From: Streptomyces sp. AV19
Lineage (GTDB): Bacteria > Actinomycetota > Actinomycetes > Streptomycetales > Streptomycetaceae
Assembly: GCF_015999245.1 (NCBI RefSeq)
Contig: NZ_JAEAMR010000010.1
Coordinates: 552,730 to 593,473 of the forward strand
Direction: 5' to 3'
Length of the DNA: 40,744 bases
Below are positions 7,852 through 16,182 of the stretch, one piece after another. The notes beneath the pieces were generated by a model. The model was not told the DNA's origin. It worked only from the letters and a program-made list of their open reading frames with translations, and searched no databases. Both the position numbers and the translations under genes were made by a program. Within the stretch, counting starts at the first letter, position 1. Each line of letters opens with the position of its first letter.

Positions 7852-9611
7852 GGCGGTCCGTCGCGGCGCTCGCCCTCGCCGCCTGCGTCACGGCCGCCGG
7901 TGCCGCGCCCGTCCGCGCCGACGTCATCCGCGCCCAGGAGTGGGCGCTCGACGCCCTCCACGCGCAGGAGGCGTGGCGCACCACCCGGGGCGCGGGCGTC
8001 ACCGTCGCCGTCCTCGACACCGGGGTGGACGCCACCCACCCGGACCTGCGCGGCCGCGTCCTGCCGGGCAAGGACCTCGTCGGCTTCGGCGCCGAGCGCG
8101 GGGACCGCTCGTGGGCGCGGCACGGCACGGCGATGGCCGGGATCGTCGCCGGACGCGGGCACGGGCCGGGGGACGGCGACGGGGTCGTCGGCGTCGCGCC
8201 CGAGGCCAGGATCCTGCCGGTGCGGGTGATCCTGGAGGAGGGCGACCCCGCCCGGTCCCGGGCCCGGGGAGCGCGCGGCAGCGCCCTGGCGGAGGGCATC
8301 CGCTGGGCGGCGGACCACGGCGCGGACGTTATCAACCTGTCCCTGGGCGACGACAGCGCGAGCGCGCACCCGGATCCGGGCGAGGACGCGGCCGTCCGCT
8401 ACGCGCTGGCGCGCGGCGCCGTGGTCGTCGCCTCGGCCGGCAACGGGGGCGGGCACGGGGACCGCGTCTCGTACCCCGCCGCGTACCCGGGCGTCATCGC
8501 CGTGACCGCCGTCGACCGCTACGGCGGGCGGGCCGCGTTCTCCACGCGGCGGTGGTACGCGACGGTCGCCGCGCCCGGCGTCGACGTCGTCATCGCCGAT
8601 CCCGACCGGCGCTACTACGAGGGCTGGGGCACGAGCGCCGCGGCGGCCTTCGTCTCCGGCGCCGCGGCGCTGCTGCGCTCCGCGCACCCCGGGCCCAGCC
8701 CGGGGTGCGCGGAGCAGCCGCGTTGCCCGCGCGGAGCGCGAAGAAACGGTGAAAGGGCGGGGAGGGGCACCCAGCCCGTCCGGCGCTTGAGGACAATGCG
8801 GCGCAGCCGCATTGCGGGGCCCGGGGCGCACCCGCCCCCGGACCGGCCCCCCACCCCCCGATACCCTCACCCCGTGGCCCTCAAGAACATCCCGGACCCC
8901 GGTTTCTCCGACGACGACGGCTCCGCCGACCCCGCACTCGCCGAGGCGCTCGCCGCCTGGGCCGCCGCGGAGCCGGGCGCCGAGCCGAAGGTGCTGGCGG
9001 CGCTCAAGGGCGCCCGCCTGCTCGTGCCCGTCGTCGCCATCCTCGGCGAGGCCGAGACCGGCCCGGACGGGCTGAAGCGCGAGAAGAGCAGCGACATGGC
9101 CGTACCGACGCTGCAGGCCCCGGACGGACGCCGCGCGCTGCCCGCCTTCACGTCCCTGGAGACCCTCGCCCGCTGGCGCGCCGACGCCCGCCCCGTGGCC
9201 GTCCCCCTGCACCAGGCCCTCCAGGCCGCCGCCCACGAGAAGGCGGACACGATCGTGCTGGATCTGGCGGGTCCCGTCACCTATCCGCTGACCGGTCCGG
9301 CCCTGCTCGCCCTCGCCGAGGGCCGCACCACCGCCGACCCGCTCGCGGACCCGTCCGTCACGGACGCGCTGCGCGGCGTGCTGGCGGCCGAGGAGGGCGT
9401 CGTCCGGGCCCACCTCGTCCCCGCGCAGGACGCGGACGGGACGCTGGCGCTGGGGCTGGCGGACGGCGCCGCCCCCGCCGAGGTGGCGCAGCGCGTCGCC
9501 GGCGCGCTCGCGGCCGACGAGGTGCTGCGCGCCCGTCTGGTGCGCGGCCTGGACCTGGCCCTGCTGCAGCCCGGCGCCCAGGTGCCCGGCGAGCCACTGT
9601 TCACCCGCTGA
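7848..9611 (+). CDS. Mycosin-like S8 subtilase, 3' end lost; frame runs open into SseB
   Basis: Starts at GTG 7848, in a GTGA overlap with the preceding gene, and has a signal peptide of about 25 residues. The whole catalytic triad is visible: Asp in VLDTGVDATHP, His in RHGTAMAGI and Ser in GWGTSAAAAFVSG. The oxyanion region is SAGNGGG. After AALLRSAHPG (about 8690) family similarity stops: the DNA enters an 18-bp-arm palindrome and then an interspersed repeat. No in-frame stop occurs before 9611, so the frame runs into the SseB-like gene, 587 residues in all. The usual C-terminal end and membrane anchor of mycosins are missing. It may be truncated, fused or inactive. I see no ESX genes nearby. 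Confidence 0.65.
   Translation: MRRSVAALALAACVTAAGAAPVRADVIRAQEWALDALHAQEAWRTTRGAGVTVAVLDTGVDATHPDLRGRVLPGKDLVGFGAERGDRSWARHGTAMAGIVAGRGHGPGDGDGVVGVAPEARILPVRVILEEGDPARSRARGARGSALAEGIRWAADHGADVINLSLGDDSASAHPDPGEDAAVRYALARGAVVVASAGNGGGHGDRVSYPAAYPGVIAVTAVDRYGGRAAFSTRRWYATVAAPGVDVVIADPDRRYYEGWGTSAAAAFVSGAAALLRSAHPGPSPGCAEQPRCPRGARRNGERAGRGTQPVRRLRTMRRSRIAGPGAHPPPDRPPTPRYPHPVALKNIPDPGFSDDDGSADPALAEALAAWAAAEPGAEPKVLAALKGARLLVPVVAILGEAETGPDGLKREKSSDMAVPTLQAPDGRRALPAFTSLETLARWRADARPVAVPLHQALQAAAHEKADTIVLDLAGPVTYPLTGPALLALAEGRTTADPLADPSVTDALRGVLAAEEGVVRAHLVPAQDADGTLALGLADGAAPAEVAQRVAGALAADEVLRARLVRGLDLALLQPGAQVPGEPLFTR
8677..8715. repeat. 18-bp-arm palindrome at the break in the protease
   Basis: The left arm (8677-8694) begins gctccgcgcacccc and is still protease coding sequence. 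The right arm (8698-8715) is its exact inverse complement, and the loop is cca. Such a hairpin would act as a terminator in RNA. It marks the join between protease and repeat. Confidence 0.85.
8716..8830. repeat. Interspersed GC-rich repeat (copy B)
   Basis: Contains aagaaacggtgaaagggcgg (8741-8760) and agcccgtccggcgcttgagg (8773-8792), followed by the hairpin aatgcggcgcagccgcatt. These are the modules of the repeats at 1-325, 18780-18910 and 26325-26512. It lies between the protease and SseB coding parts with no stop codon in the protease frame. Confidence 0.8.
8874..9611 (+). CDS. SseB-family protein
   Basis: A 245-residue protein from GTG 8874. It resembles Streptomyces SseB-domain proteins: residues 50-120 carry LKGARLLVPVVAILGE, SSDMAVPTLQAPDGRRALPA and FTSLETLARW, followed by a VPLHQALQAAA segment. 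Function is unknown; the domain was named from a Salmonella secretion-linked protein, but actinobacterial members are soluble and of unclear role. A -10-like TACCCT (8862-8867) sits 7 nt before the GTG, so the gene probably has its own leaderless transcript despite being in frame with the upstream protease. Confidence 0.82.
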   Translation: MALKNIPDPGFSDDDGSADPALAEALAAWAAAEPGAEPKVLAALKGARLLVPVVAILGEAETGPDGLKREKSSDMAVPTLQAPDGRRALPAFTSLETLARWRADARPVAVPLHQALQAAAHEKADTIVLDLAGPVTYPLTGPALLALAEGRTTADPLADPSVTDALRGVLAAEEGVVRAHLVPAQDADGTLALGLADGAAPAEVAQRVAGALAADEVLRARLVRGLDLALLQPGAQVPGEPLFTR

Positions 9612-9677
9612 ACAGGCGCCCCGGGAAGGACCGTCCGACAATGCGAGGAAGGTCCACGAGATCCCCGGGAGGACGCC

Positions 9678-10493
9678 ATGGACGCCAGGCTGGACCCCCT
9701 CAAGCTTGACCCCGTGGAGACGCGGACGGTGGCGGCCGAGTTCCTCGGCACGCTGTTGTTCGTCTTCTTCGCCGTAGGGTCCGCCGTCCTCGCGGCGGAC
9801 TACATCGGCGCCCTGGGCATCGCCCTGGCCTTCGGGTTCACCCTCCTGGCCCTGAGCTACGCGCTGGGCCCGATCTCGGGGTCGCATTTCAATCCCGCGG
9901 TGACGCTGGCCATGCTGCTGGAGGGCCGGATCGCGCTGCGCACGGCGATCGAGTACTGGGTCGCGCAGTTCGTGGGCGCCATCGTCGGCGCGGCGCTGCT
10001 GCTCCTGCTGGCCAAGCAGGTGCCGGGGCTGAGCGTGGAGGGGACCTTCGGGACCAACGGGTTCGGGGACCGCTCGGCGGTGCACATCAACACCGGCGGC
10101 GCGTTCCTCGCCGAGGTCGTCCTGACCTTCCTGCTGGTGTTCGTGTGGCTCGCGGTGACGCACAAGGTCGCCGTGGTCGGCTTCGGCCCGCTGGCCCTCG
10201 GCTTCGTCCTGGCGGTGATCCACCTCGTCGGCGTCCCGCTGACCGGCGCCTCCGTGAACCCGGCCCGGAGCCTGGGCCCGGCCGTTTTCGCGGGCGGCAC
10301 CGCCTTCTCCCAGGTGTGGCTGTTCATCGTCGCGCCGCTGATCGGCGCCGTGCTGGCGACCTTCGCCCACCAGGTCGTCCAGCCGCACGGCGCGCCCGTG
10401 CTGATCGCGGACGAGCGCGCCCTGGGCGGTCACCGGGCGGCGGAGGCCCCGCCGGCGCCCGGTGAGCCGGAGCCTCCGGCTCAGGAGCGGTAG
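9678..10493 (+). CDS. MIP/aquaporin family channel
   Basis: A 271-residue membrane protein with six hydrophobic helices and both pore motifs: HFNPAVTL near residue 75 and SVNPARSLGP near residue 195. The N-terminus ETRTVAAEFLGTLLFVFFAV is typical of the family. The NPA-plus-Arg filter (NPAR) fits water or small neutral solute passage; aquaporin versus glycerol facilitator cannot be settled here. The tail from residue 250 is Pro/Glu-rich and cytoplasmic. It appears to be monocistronic. Confidence 0.92.
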   Translation: MDARLDPLKLDPVETRTVAAEFLGTLLFVFFAVGSAVLAADYIGALGIALAFGFTLLALSYALGPISGSHFNPAVTLAMLLEGRIALRTAIEYWVAQFVGAIVGAALLLLLAKQVPGLSVEGTFGTNGFGDRSAVHINTGGAFLAEVVLTFLLVFVWLAVTHKVAVVGFGPLALGFVLAVIHLVGVPLTGASVNPARSLGPAVFAGGTAFSQVWLFIVAPLIGAVLATFAHQVVQPHGAPVLIADERALGGHRAAEAPPAPGEPEPPAQER

Positions 10494-10495
10494 GC

Positions 10496-10584
10496 GCTCC
10501 GCCGGGTGTGCGGTCAGGCTGCCCTGGATGTGCGGTCGGCCGGCAGCGGGCCGTCCGCGGCCGGTCGCGCCCACCCGGCGGAGC
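10496..10584. terminator. Long inverted repeat between convergent genes
   Basis: The arms gctccgccgggtg (10496-10508) and cacccggcggagc (10572-10584) match perfectly across a 63-nt loop that has internal GC-rich pairing. It lies between the convergent aquaporin and DUF1844 genes and may terminate both. No T-tract is present. Confidence 0.4.
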
Positions 10585-10626
10585 CGCACATGAACCGCCC
10601 CCCGCCCCTGACGACCCGCTGAGGCC

Positions 10627-11013
10627 TCAGCCGAAGACGGGCCCGGTGTACTTCTCGCCGGGCCCCTGCCCCGGCTCGTCCGGCACGACCGACGCCTCCC
10701 GGAAGGCCAGCTGGAGCGACTTGAGCCCGTCGCGCAGCGGACCCGCGTGGAAGTTGCTGATCTCCGTCGCGCTCGCGGTGACCAGACCGGCGAGCGCGGT
10801 GATCAGCTTGCGCGCCTCGTCCAGATCCTTGTGCTGGTCGCCCTCCTCGGCCAGGCCGAGGTTGACGGCGGCCGAGCTCATCAGGTGGACGGCCACCGTG
10901 GTGATCACCTCGACCGCCGGGACGTCGGCGATGTCGCGGGTCATGGTGTCGAAGTCGGGGGCCTGCCCGGGAGCCTGCTCCTGGGCCTGGTCAGGGGAGT
11001 TGGGGTCACTCAT
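10627..11013 (-). CDS. DUF1844 domain-containing protein
   Basis: A 128-residue soluble acidic protein with the DUF1844 core: VITTVAVHLMSSAAVNLGL, then DLDEARKLITALAGLV. The N-terminal 30 residues are Asp/Gln/Pro-rich. Function is unknown. The gene is characteristically found next to infC in actinomycetes, and here it is divergent from it. ATG 11013 is chosen; an in-frame GTG at 11022 is the alternative. Confidence 0.87.
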   Translation of the reverse strand: MSDPNSPDQAQEQAPGQAPDFDTMTRDIADVPAVEVITTVAVHLMSSAAVNLGLAEEGDQHKDLDEARKLITALAGLVTASATEISNFHAGPLRDGLKSLQLAFREASVVPDEPGQGPGEKYTGPVFG

Positions 11014-11056
11014 GGGCGACACGATACGTGCCGGTGGAGAATCGGTTTGTCATGGG

Positions 11057-11086
11057 TTCGCACCCCTGCTCCCCGGCTGGTAAAGT
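11057..11086 (+). promoter_or_regulatory. Probable infC operon promoter
   Basis: TAAAGT (11081-11086), preceded by TGG, makes an extended -10. ttcgca (11057-11062) lies 18 bp upstream as a weak -35. Transcription would begin near 11093, giving a leader of about 300 nt before IF-3. Confidence 0.45.
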
Positions 11087-11092
11087 GGGGGA

Positions 11093-11393
11093 TCGACCGG
11101 TCGGTCATTCACGTGTCCGACCCACAAGTGGAGGCTCCGCTCTCCCACCTCGCCGGCTTCGGGCCGGCAGGTCTCCGGTCAGACGGTCCCCATCGTTCCG
11201 TACGGACGATGGAGCCGTCCGAGATGCGCCCCGCGGTTCACCGTGGTGGTGCTCCGGTTGCTTGGAGCCCCGCCTGTGTCCCGTCCGGGGCATTTTTCAT
11301 GCGGTAAATGAAAAATGCCCGGCGCGGTTGGTCTTTACGAAACGTTACGCGGCAGCCCGCCAGGCGGCCGTGTGGTGCTACCGAGGAGGATCC
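11093..11393 (+). promoter_or_regulatory. Structured 5' leader of infC-rpmI-rplT
   Basis: About 300 nt with no convincing gene. Two strong RNA hairpins are visible. One is 11182-11219: gacgg/ccgtc enclosing ccatcgt/acgatgg. The other is an A/T-rich perfect 13-bp stem, gggcatttttcat (11288-11300) against atgaaaaatgccc (11308-11320), with a 7-nt loop. The A/T-rich stem stands out from the GC-rich surroundings. Leader control of infC-rpmI-rplT is known in other bacteria (the L20 leader of Firmicutes and autogenous control in E. coli). Whether this one is an attenuator is inference. Confidence 0.6.
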
Positions 11394-12005
11394 ATCAGCG
11401 CCGAGCCCCGCATCAACGACCGGATTCGCGTTCCCGAGGTGCGACTTGTCGGTCCCAGTGGCGAGCAGGTCGGCATCGTGCCGCTTGCCAAGGCACTGGA
11501 GCTTGCGCAGGAGTACGACCTCGACCTGGTCGAGGTGGCGGCCAACGCCCGCCCGCCGGTCTGCAAGCTCATGGACTACGGGAAGTTCAAGTACGAGTCG
11601 GCCATGAAGGCCCGTGAGGCGCGCAAGAACCAGGCGCACACGGTCATCAAGGAGATGAAGCTCCGGCCGAAGATCGACCCGCACGACTACGACACCAAGA
11701 AGGGTCACGTCGTCCGGTTCCTCAAGCAGGGCGACAAGGTCAAGATCACGATCATGTTCCGTGGTCGCGAGCAGTCCCGGCCCGAGCTGGGCTACCGACT
11801 GCTGCAGCGGCTCGCGGAAGACGTCCAGGACCTGGGTTTCGTGGAGTCGAACCCCAAGCAGGACGGCCGCAACATGATCATGGTCCTCGGTCCGCACAAG
11901 AAGAAGACCGAGGCGATGGCCGAAGCCCGCGAGGCGCAGGCGGCCCGCAAGGCCGAGCGTCAGGGCACTTCCGGCGCGGACGCCGAGGAGCCCGCAGAGG
12001 CGTGA
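11394..12005 (+). CDS. infC: Translation initiation factor IF-3 (probable ATC start)
   Basis: IF-3 binds the 30S subunit, blocks 50S joining and checks start codon and initiator tRNA. The N-domain motif EPRINDRIRVPEVRLVGPSG, the linker MDYGKFKYE, and the C-domain motifs KIDPHDYDTKKGHVVRFL and FRGREQSRPELG are all present. The protein has about 203 residues, plus an Ala/Glu-rich tail from residue 175. No ATG fits the family N-terminus. A strong gaggagg (11383-11389) lies just before ATC 11394, giving (M)SAEPRIND. Rare AUU/AUC starts are known for infC and underlie its autoregulation. GTG 11370 is the alternative start but has only a weak ribosome site and adds 8 residues. Confidence 0.93.
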   Translation: MSAEPRINDRIRVPEVRLVGPSGEQVGIVPLAKALELAQEYDLDLVEVAANARPPVCKLMDYGKFKYESAMKAREARKNQAHTVIKEMKLRPKIDPHDYDTKKGHVVRFLKQGDKVKITIMFRGREQSRPELGYRLLQRLAEDVQDLGFVESNPKQDGRNMIMVLGPHKKKTEAMAEAREAQAARKAERQGTSGADAEEPAEA

Positions 12006-12128
12006 TCCCGGGGCGCTCGCGCCCCGGTTCACCCGGGGCCCCGGCCCCGGACACCAAACGAACACAGCTGACGCTCCCGTGCGCCCGCACCACGGGCGGG
12101 GAGCGCCACCGACGAGGAGATACGGCGC

Positions 12129-12323
12129 ATGCCGAAGAACAAGACGCACAGCGGTGCCAGCAAGCGCTTCAAGGTCACCGGCTCCGGCAAGGTCCTGCGC
12201 GAGCGCGCCGGCAAGCGCCACCTGCTCGAGCACAAGTCGTCCCGTGTGACGCGTCGCCTCACCGGCAACGCCGAGATGGCCCCGGGCGACGCCGCGAAGA
12301 TCAAGAAGCTTCTCGGCAAGTGA
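12129..12323 (+). CDS. rpmI: 50S ribosomal protein L35
   Basis: A 64-residue basic protein. MPKNKTHSGASKRFKVTGSG at the N-terminus and GKRHLLEHKSSRVTRRL in the middle are the L35 signature. An acgaggagat ribosome site precedes it. It is the second gene of infC-rpmI-rplT, an order conserved across bacteria. L35 is a late-assembling protein of the large subunit. Confidence 0.97.
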   Translation: MPKNKTHSGASKRFKVTGSGKVLRERAGKRHLLEHKSSRVTRRLTGNAEMAPGDAAKIKKLLGK

Positions 12324-12418
12324 GTCCGGGCGCGCACAGCGCCCGACTCCCGACCGGGACCCAATCGTTTCCGGGTCGTGTGAGAATCAACCACGGCCCC
12401 GCTACAAGGAGTTAACAA

Positions 12419-12805
12419 GTGGCACGCGTCAAGCGCGCAGTCAACGCGCACAAGAAGCGCCGGGCGATCCTGGAGCAGGCCAGCGGTTACCGCGGCCAGC
12501 GGTCGCGCCTGTACCGCAAGGCCAAGGAGCAGGTCACCCACTCCCTGGTCTACAACTACAACGACCGCAAGAAGCGCAAGGGCGACTTCCGTCAGCTGTG
12601 GATCCAGCGCATCAACGCCGCTGCCCGCCAGAACGGCATGACCTACAACCGCCTCATCCAGGGTCTGAAGGCCGCCAACATCGAGGTGGACCGCAAGATC
12701 CTGGCCGAGCTCGCGGTCAACGACATGAACGCGTTCGCCGCGCTCGTCGAGGTCGCCCAGAAGGCGCTGCCGGCCGACGTCAACGCGCCGAAGGCCGCTG
12801 CCTGA
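12419..12805 (+). CDS. rplT: 50S ribosomal protein L20
   Basis: A 128-residue very basic protein from GTG 12419, with aaggag upstream. The family signature includes ARVKRAVNAHKKRRAILEQA, GYRGQRSRLYRKAKEQV and WIQRINAAARQNGMTYNRL. L20 binds 23S rRNA early in assembly of the 50S subunit, and in several bacteria also represses its own operon by binding the leader mRNA. It is the last gene of the operon and is followed by a long hairpin. Confidence 0.97.
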   Translation: MARVKRAVNAHKKRRAILEQASGYRGQRSRLYRKAKEQVTHSLVYNYNDRKKRKGDFRQLWIQRINAAARQNGMTYNRLIQGLKAANIEVDRKILAELAVNDMNAFAALVEVAQKALPADVNAPKAAA

Positions 12806-12829
12806 GCCACCGAGCCGTAAGGCTTCCGA

Positions 12830-12862
12830 CCGGACCCGCAGGCCCTCGGCCTGCGGGTCCGG
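12830..12862 (+). terminator. Terminator of the infC-rpmI-rplT operon
   Basis: A perfect 15-bp stem: ccggacccgcaggcc (12830-12844) and ggcctgcgggtccgg (12848-12862), loop ctc. It begins 24 nt after the rplT stop. Confidence 0.8.
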
Positions 12863-12906
12863 CCGTTGTACGGACCGTCCCAGGAAACGAATCGAGCCAC
12901 CGCCAC

Positions 12907-13761
<855 letters not shown>

Positions 13762-13800
13762 TAGGGTGACGCACCTGGGGCTCAGGAGGGGGCGTCGGGT

Positions 13801-14919
13801 GTGAGTGGGACAACTGCCGTGGGCTCCGCGTCCGGAGCCGCCGTCGCCGTCGACGGCGCGGGCGGCGTGCTGCACCCCGACGACCTGCCCGACGGCCTGG
13901 TCGTCGCCGACGCGTCCGGCCGCGTGGTCTGCTTCAACGCCGCGGCCGCCCGCATCACCGCCCTGCCGGCGGACGAGGCGCTCGGCCGCCCGCTGGAGAG
14001 CGCCCTGCCGCTGGAGGACCTGGACGGACGCCGCTGGTGGCGGCTGACCGAGCCCTACGGCGGGCTCTCCACCCGCACCGGCCAGCCGGAGTGCAACCTG
14101 CTGCTGCCCGGCGGCCGCGAGGTGCTGGTCTCGGCCCGCTACGTGCGCGAGCGGCCCGGCGGCCCGGTGGTGCGGCTCGTCGTCCAGCTGCGCGGCACCG
14201 AGGCGCGCCGGCGCACCGAGCGCAGCCACGCCGAGCTGATCGCCACCGTCGCCCACGAGCTGCGCTCGCCGCTGACCTCCGTCAAGGGCTTCACGGCCAC
14301 GCTGCTGGCCAAGTGGGAGCGGTTCACCGACGACCAGAAGCGGCTGATGCTTCAGACCGTGGACGCCGACGCGGACCGGGTCACCCGGCTGATCGCCGAG
14401 CTGCTGGACATCTCCCGCATCGACTCCGGCCGCCTGGAGGTGCGCCGCCAGCCGGTCGACATGGCCGGGGCCGTGCGCCGGCACGTCGCGGCGCAGACGG
14501 CCCGCGGGCAGCGGCCCGACCGTTTCGTGATCGAGGTGGTGGAACCGCTGCCGCCGCTGTGGGCCGATCCCGACAAGATCGACCAGGTGCTCGGCAACCT
14601 CCTGGAAAACGCGGTGCGCCACGGCGGCGGAACCGTCACCATGGAGGTGGCACCGGCCGTCACGAGCGCCGGCACGGAAGGAACGGCGGTCACCGTGAGC
14701 GATGAGGGTCCCGGCATCCCGGAGGGGGCCATGACCCGCGTCTTCACCCGCTTCTGGCGGGGCAGCAAGCGCGGCGGCACCGGCCTGGGCCTGTACATCG
14801 TCAAGGGCATCGTCGAGGCCCACGGCGGGACGATCACCGTCGGACGGGCCGACCGCGGCGGCGCCCGGTTCCGATTTACGCTGCCCGTGGGCGCCCCGGC
14901 TTTCCTCACGCAGGGCTGA
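13801..14919 (+). CDS. Soluble PAS-domain sensor histidine kinase (orphan)
   Basis: A 372-residue protein without membrane segments. A PAS domain covers about residues 25-140 (DDLPDGLVVADASGRVVCFN). The HisKA dimerisation helix has the phosphoacceptor His in IATVAHELRSPLTSVKGF near residue 157. The ATPase domain shows NLLENAVRHGGG (N box), DEGPGIP (G1) and GGTGLGLYIVKGI (G2). No response regulator lies nearby, so the partner is unknown. It starts at GTG 13801 after aggaggggg. It is inserted between trmH and pheS, and a link to translation status is only speculation. Confidence 0.92.
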   Translation: MSGTTAVGSASGAAVAVDGAGGVLHPDDLPDGLVVADASGRVVCFNAAAARITALPADEALGRPLESALPLEDLDGRRWWRLTEPYGGLSTRTGQPECNLLLPGGREVLVSARYVRERPGGPVVRLVVQLRGTEARRRTERSHAELIATVAHELRSPLTSVKGFTATLLAKWERFTDDQKRLMLQTVDADADRVTRLIAELLDISRIDSGRLEVRRQPVDMAGAVRRHVAAQTARGQRPDRFVIEVVEPLPPLWADPDKIDQVLGNLLENAVRHGGGTVTMEVAPAVTSAGTEGTAVTVSDEGPGIPEGAMTRVFTRFWRGSKRGGTGLGLYIVKGIVEAHGGTITVGRADRGGARFRFTLPVGAPAFLTQG

Positions 14920-14958
14920 GCCGCCGGGCCCTCGGGCTCATCACCACCCCCACGCCCC

Positions 14959-14964
14959 TTAGAC
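14959..14964 (+). promoter_or_regulatory. Possible -10 element for pheST
   Basis: TTAGAC, about 100 nt before the pheS start at 15064. The intervening leader shows no T-box specifier or antiterminator pattern and no phenylalanine-rich leader peptide. Confidence 0.35.
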
Positions 14965-15063
14965 TCGACCTTTGGCACGTTTATGGCACCAAGTCGTCCG
15001 GGCGAGAAGCCGCGCGGCATCACCGCCGCGGTCCATGCCAGCCAGTCGGAAGCACGGGAAGAG

Positions 15064-16182
15064 ATGTCGGCACCCAACAAGTCGTACGACCCTGTCGAGG
15101 TCGAGGCACTGAAACCGGAAGAGATCGAGCGCATGCGGGACGAGGCGCTCGCCGCCTTCGCCGCGGCCGCCGACCTCGACGCCCTGCGGGAGGCGAAGAC
15201 CGCCCACACCGGCGACCGCTCCCCGCTCGCCCTCGCCAACCGCGAGATCGGCGCCCTGCCGCCGCAGGCCAAGGCCGACGCCGGCAAGCGCGTGGGCATG
15301 GCCCGCGGTGCCGTGAACAAGGCGTTCGCCGCCCGCCAGACCGAGCTGGAGGCGGAGCGCGACGCCCGTGTGCTGGTCGAGGAGGCGGTGGACGTCACCC
15401 TGCCGTACGACCGCGTGCCGGCCGGTGCCCGCCACCCGCTGACCACGTTCATGGAGCGCGTCGAGGACGTCTTCGTCGCCATGGGCTACGAGGTCGCCGA
15501 GGGCCCCGAGGTCGAGGCCGAGTGGTTCAACTTCGACGCCCTCAACTTCGAGCCGGACCACCCGGCCCGCGCCATGCAGGACACCTTCTTCGTGGCCGGC
15601 CCCAAGAAGACCGAGTCCGGCGTCGTGCTGCGCACCCACACCTCCCCGGTGCAGGTCCGCTCGATGCTCGACCGCGAGCCCCCCGTCTACGTGGTGTGCC
15701 CCGGCCGCGTCTACCGCACGGACGAGCTGGACGCCACCCACACCCCGGTCTTCCACCAGATCGAGCTCCTCGCCATCGACGAGGGCCTGACCATGGCGGA
15801 CCTCAAGGGCACCCTCGAGCACATGGTGGGCGCGCTGTTCGGCGAGGGCCTGAAGACCCGGCTGCGTCCCGCCTACTTCCCGTTCACCGAGCCGTCCGCC
15901 GAGCTGGACATGCAGTGCTTCGTGTGCCGCGGGGAGTCCGCCGGCAATCCGGAGCGCCCCTGCCGCACCTGCTCCAGCGAGGGCTGGATCGAGCTGGGCG
16001 GCTGCGGCATGGTCAACCCCCGGGTGCTCGTCGCCGCGGGCATCGACCCGGAGAAGTACAGCGGATTCGCCTTCGGGTTCGGCATCGAGCGGATGCTGAT
16101 GTTCCGCCACAACGTCGAGGACATGCGAGACATGGTCGAGGGTGACGTGCGCTTCACCCGGCCGTTCGGGATGGAGATCTGA
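15064..16182 (+). CDS. pheS: Phenylalanine--tRNA ligase alpha subunit
   Basis: A 372-residue catalytic subunit of the (alpha-beta)2 enzyme that charges tRNA-Phe. The N-terminal coiled-coil tRNA-binding region covers about residues 15-95. Class II motif 2 is visible as RTHTSPVQVRSML followed by GRVYRTDELDATHTPVFHQIE, and motif 3 as GFGIERMLMFRHNVEDMRD. A Cys-rich insertion (CFVCRGESAGNPERPCRTC) is present near residue 285. ATG 15064 is chosen by comparison with usual length; an upstream in-frame ATG (14983) would add 27 residues. The stop overlaps the pheT start (TGATG). Confidence 0.97.
   Translation: MSAPNKSYDPVEVEALKPEEIERMRDEALAAFAAAADLDALREAKTAHTGDRSPLALANREIGALPPQAKADAGKRVGMARGAVNKAFAARQTELEAERDARVLVEEAVDVTLPYDRVPAGARHPLTTFMERVEDVFVAMGYEVAEGPEVEAEWFNFDALNFEPDHPARAMQDTFFVAGPKKTESGVVLRTHTSPVQVRSMLDREPPVYVVCPGRVYRTDELDATHTPVFHQIELLAIDEGLTMADLKGTLEHMVGALFGEGLKTRLRPAYFPFTEPSAELDMQCFVCRGESAGNPERPCRTCSSEGWIELGGCGMVNPRVLVAAGIDPEKYSGFAFGFGIERMLMFRHNVEDMRDMVEGDVRFTRPFGMEI

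Noticed and set aside
7446..10589. A 1047-residue minus-strand open frame
   Set aside because: It lies antisense to the protease, SseB and aquaporin genes, whose motifs are clear. No family pattern is seen in it.
11308..11607. A 99-residue frame starting MKNARRGWSL in the infC leader
   Set aside because: No ribosome site; its start is inside the A/T-rich hairpin and most of it overlaps infC out of frame.
14920..15063. T-box or phenylalanine leader peptide before pheS
   Set aside because: I found no antiterminator pair, T-box consensus or Phe-rich short frame.
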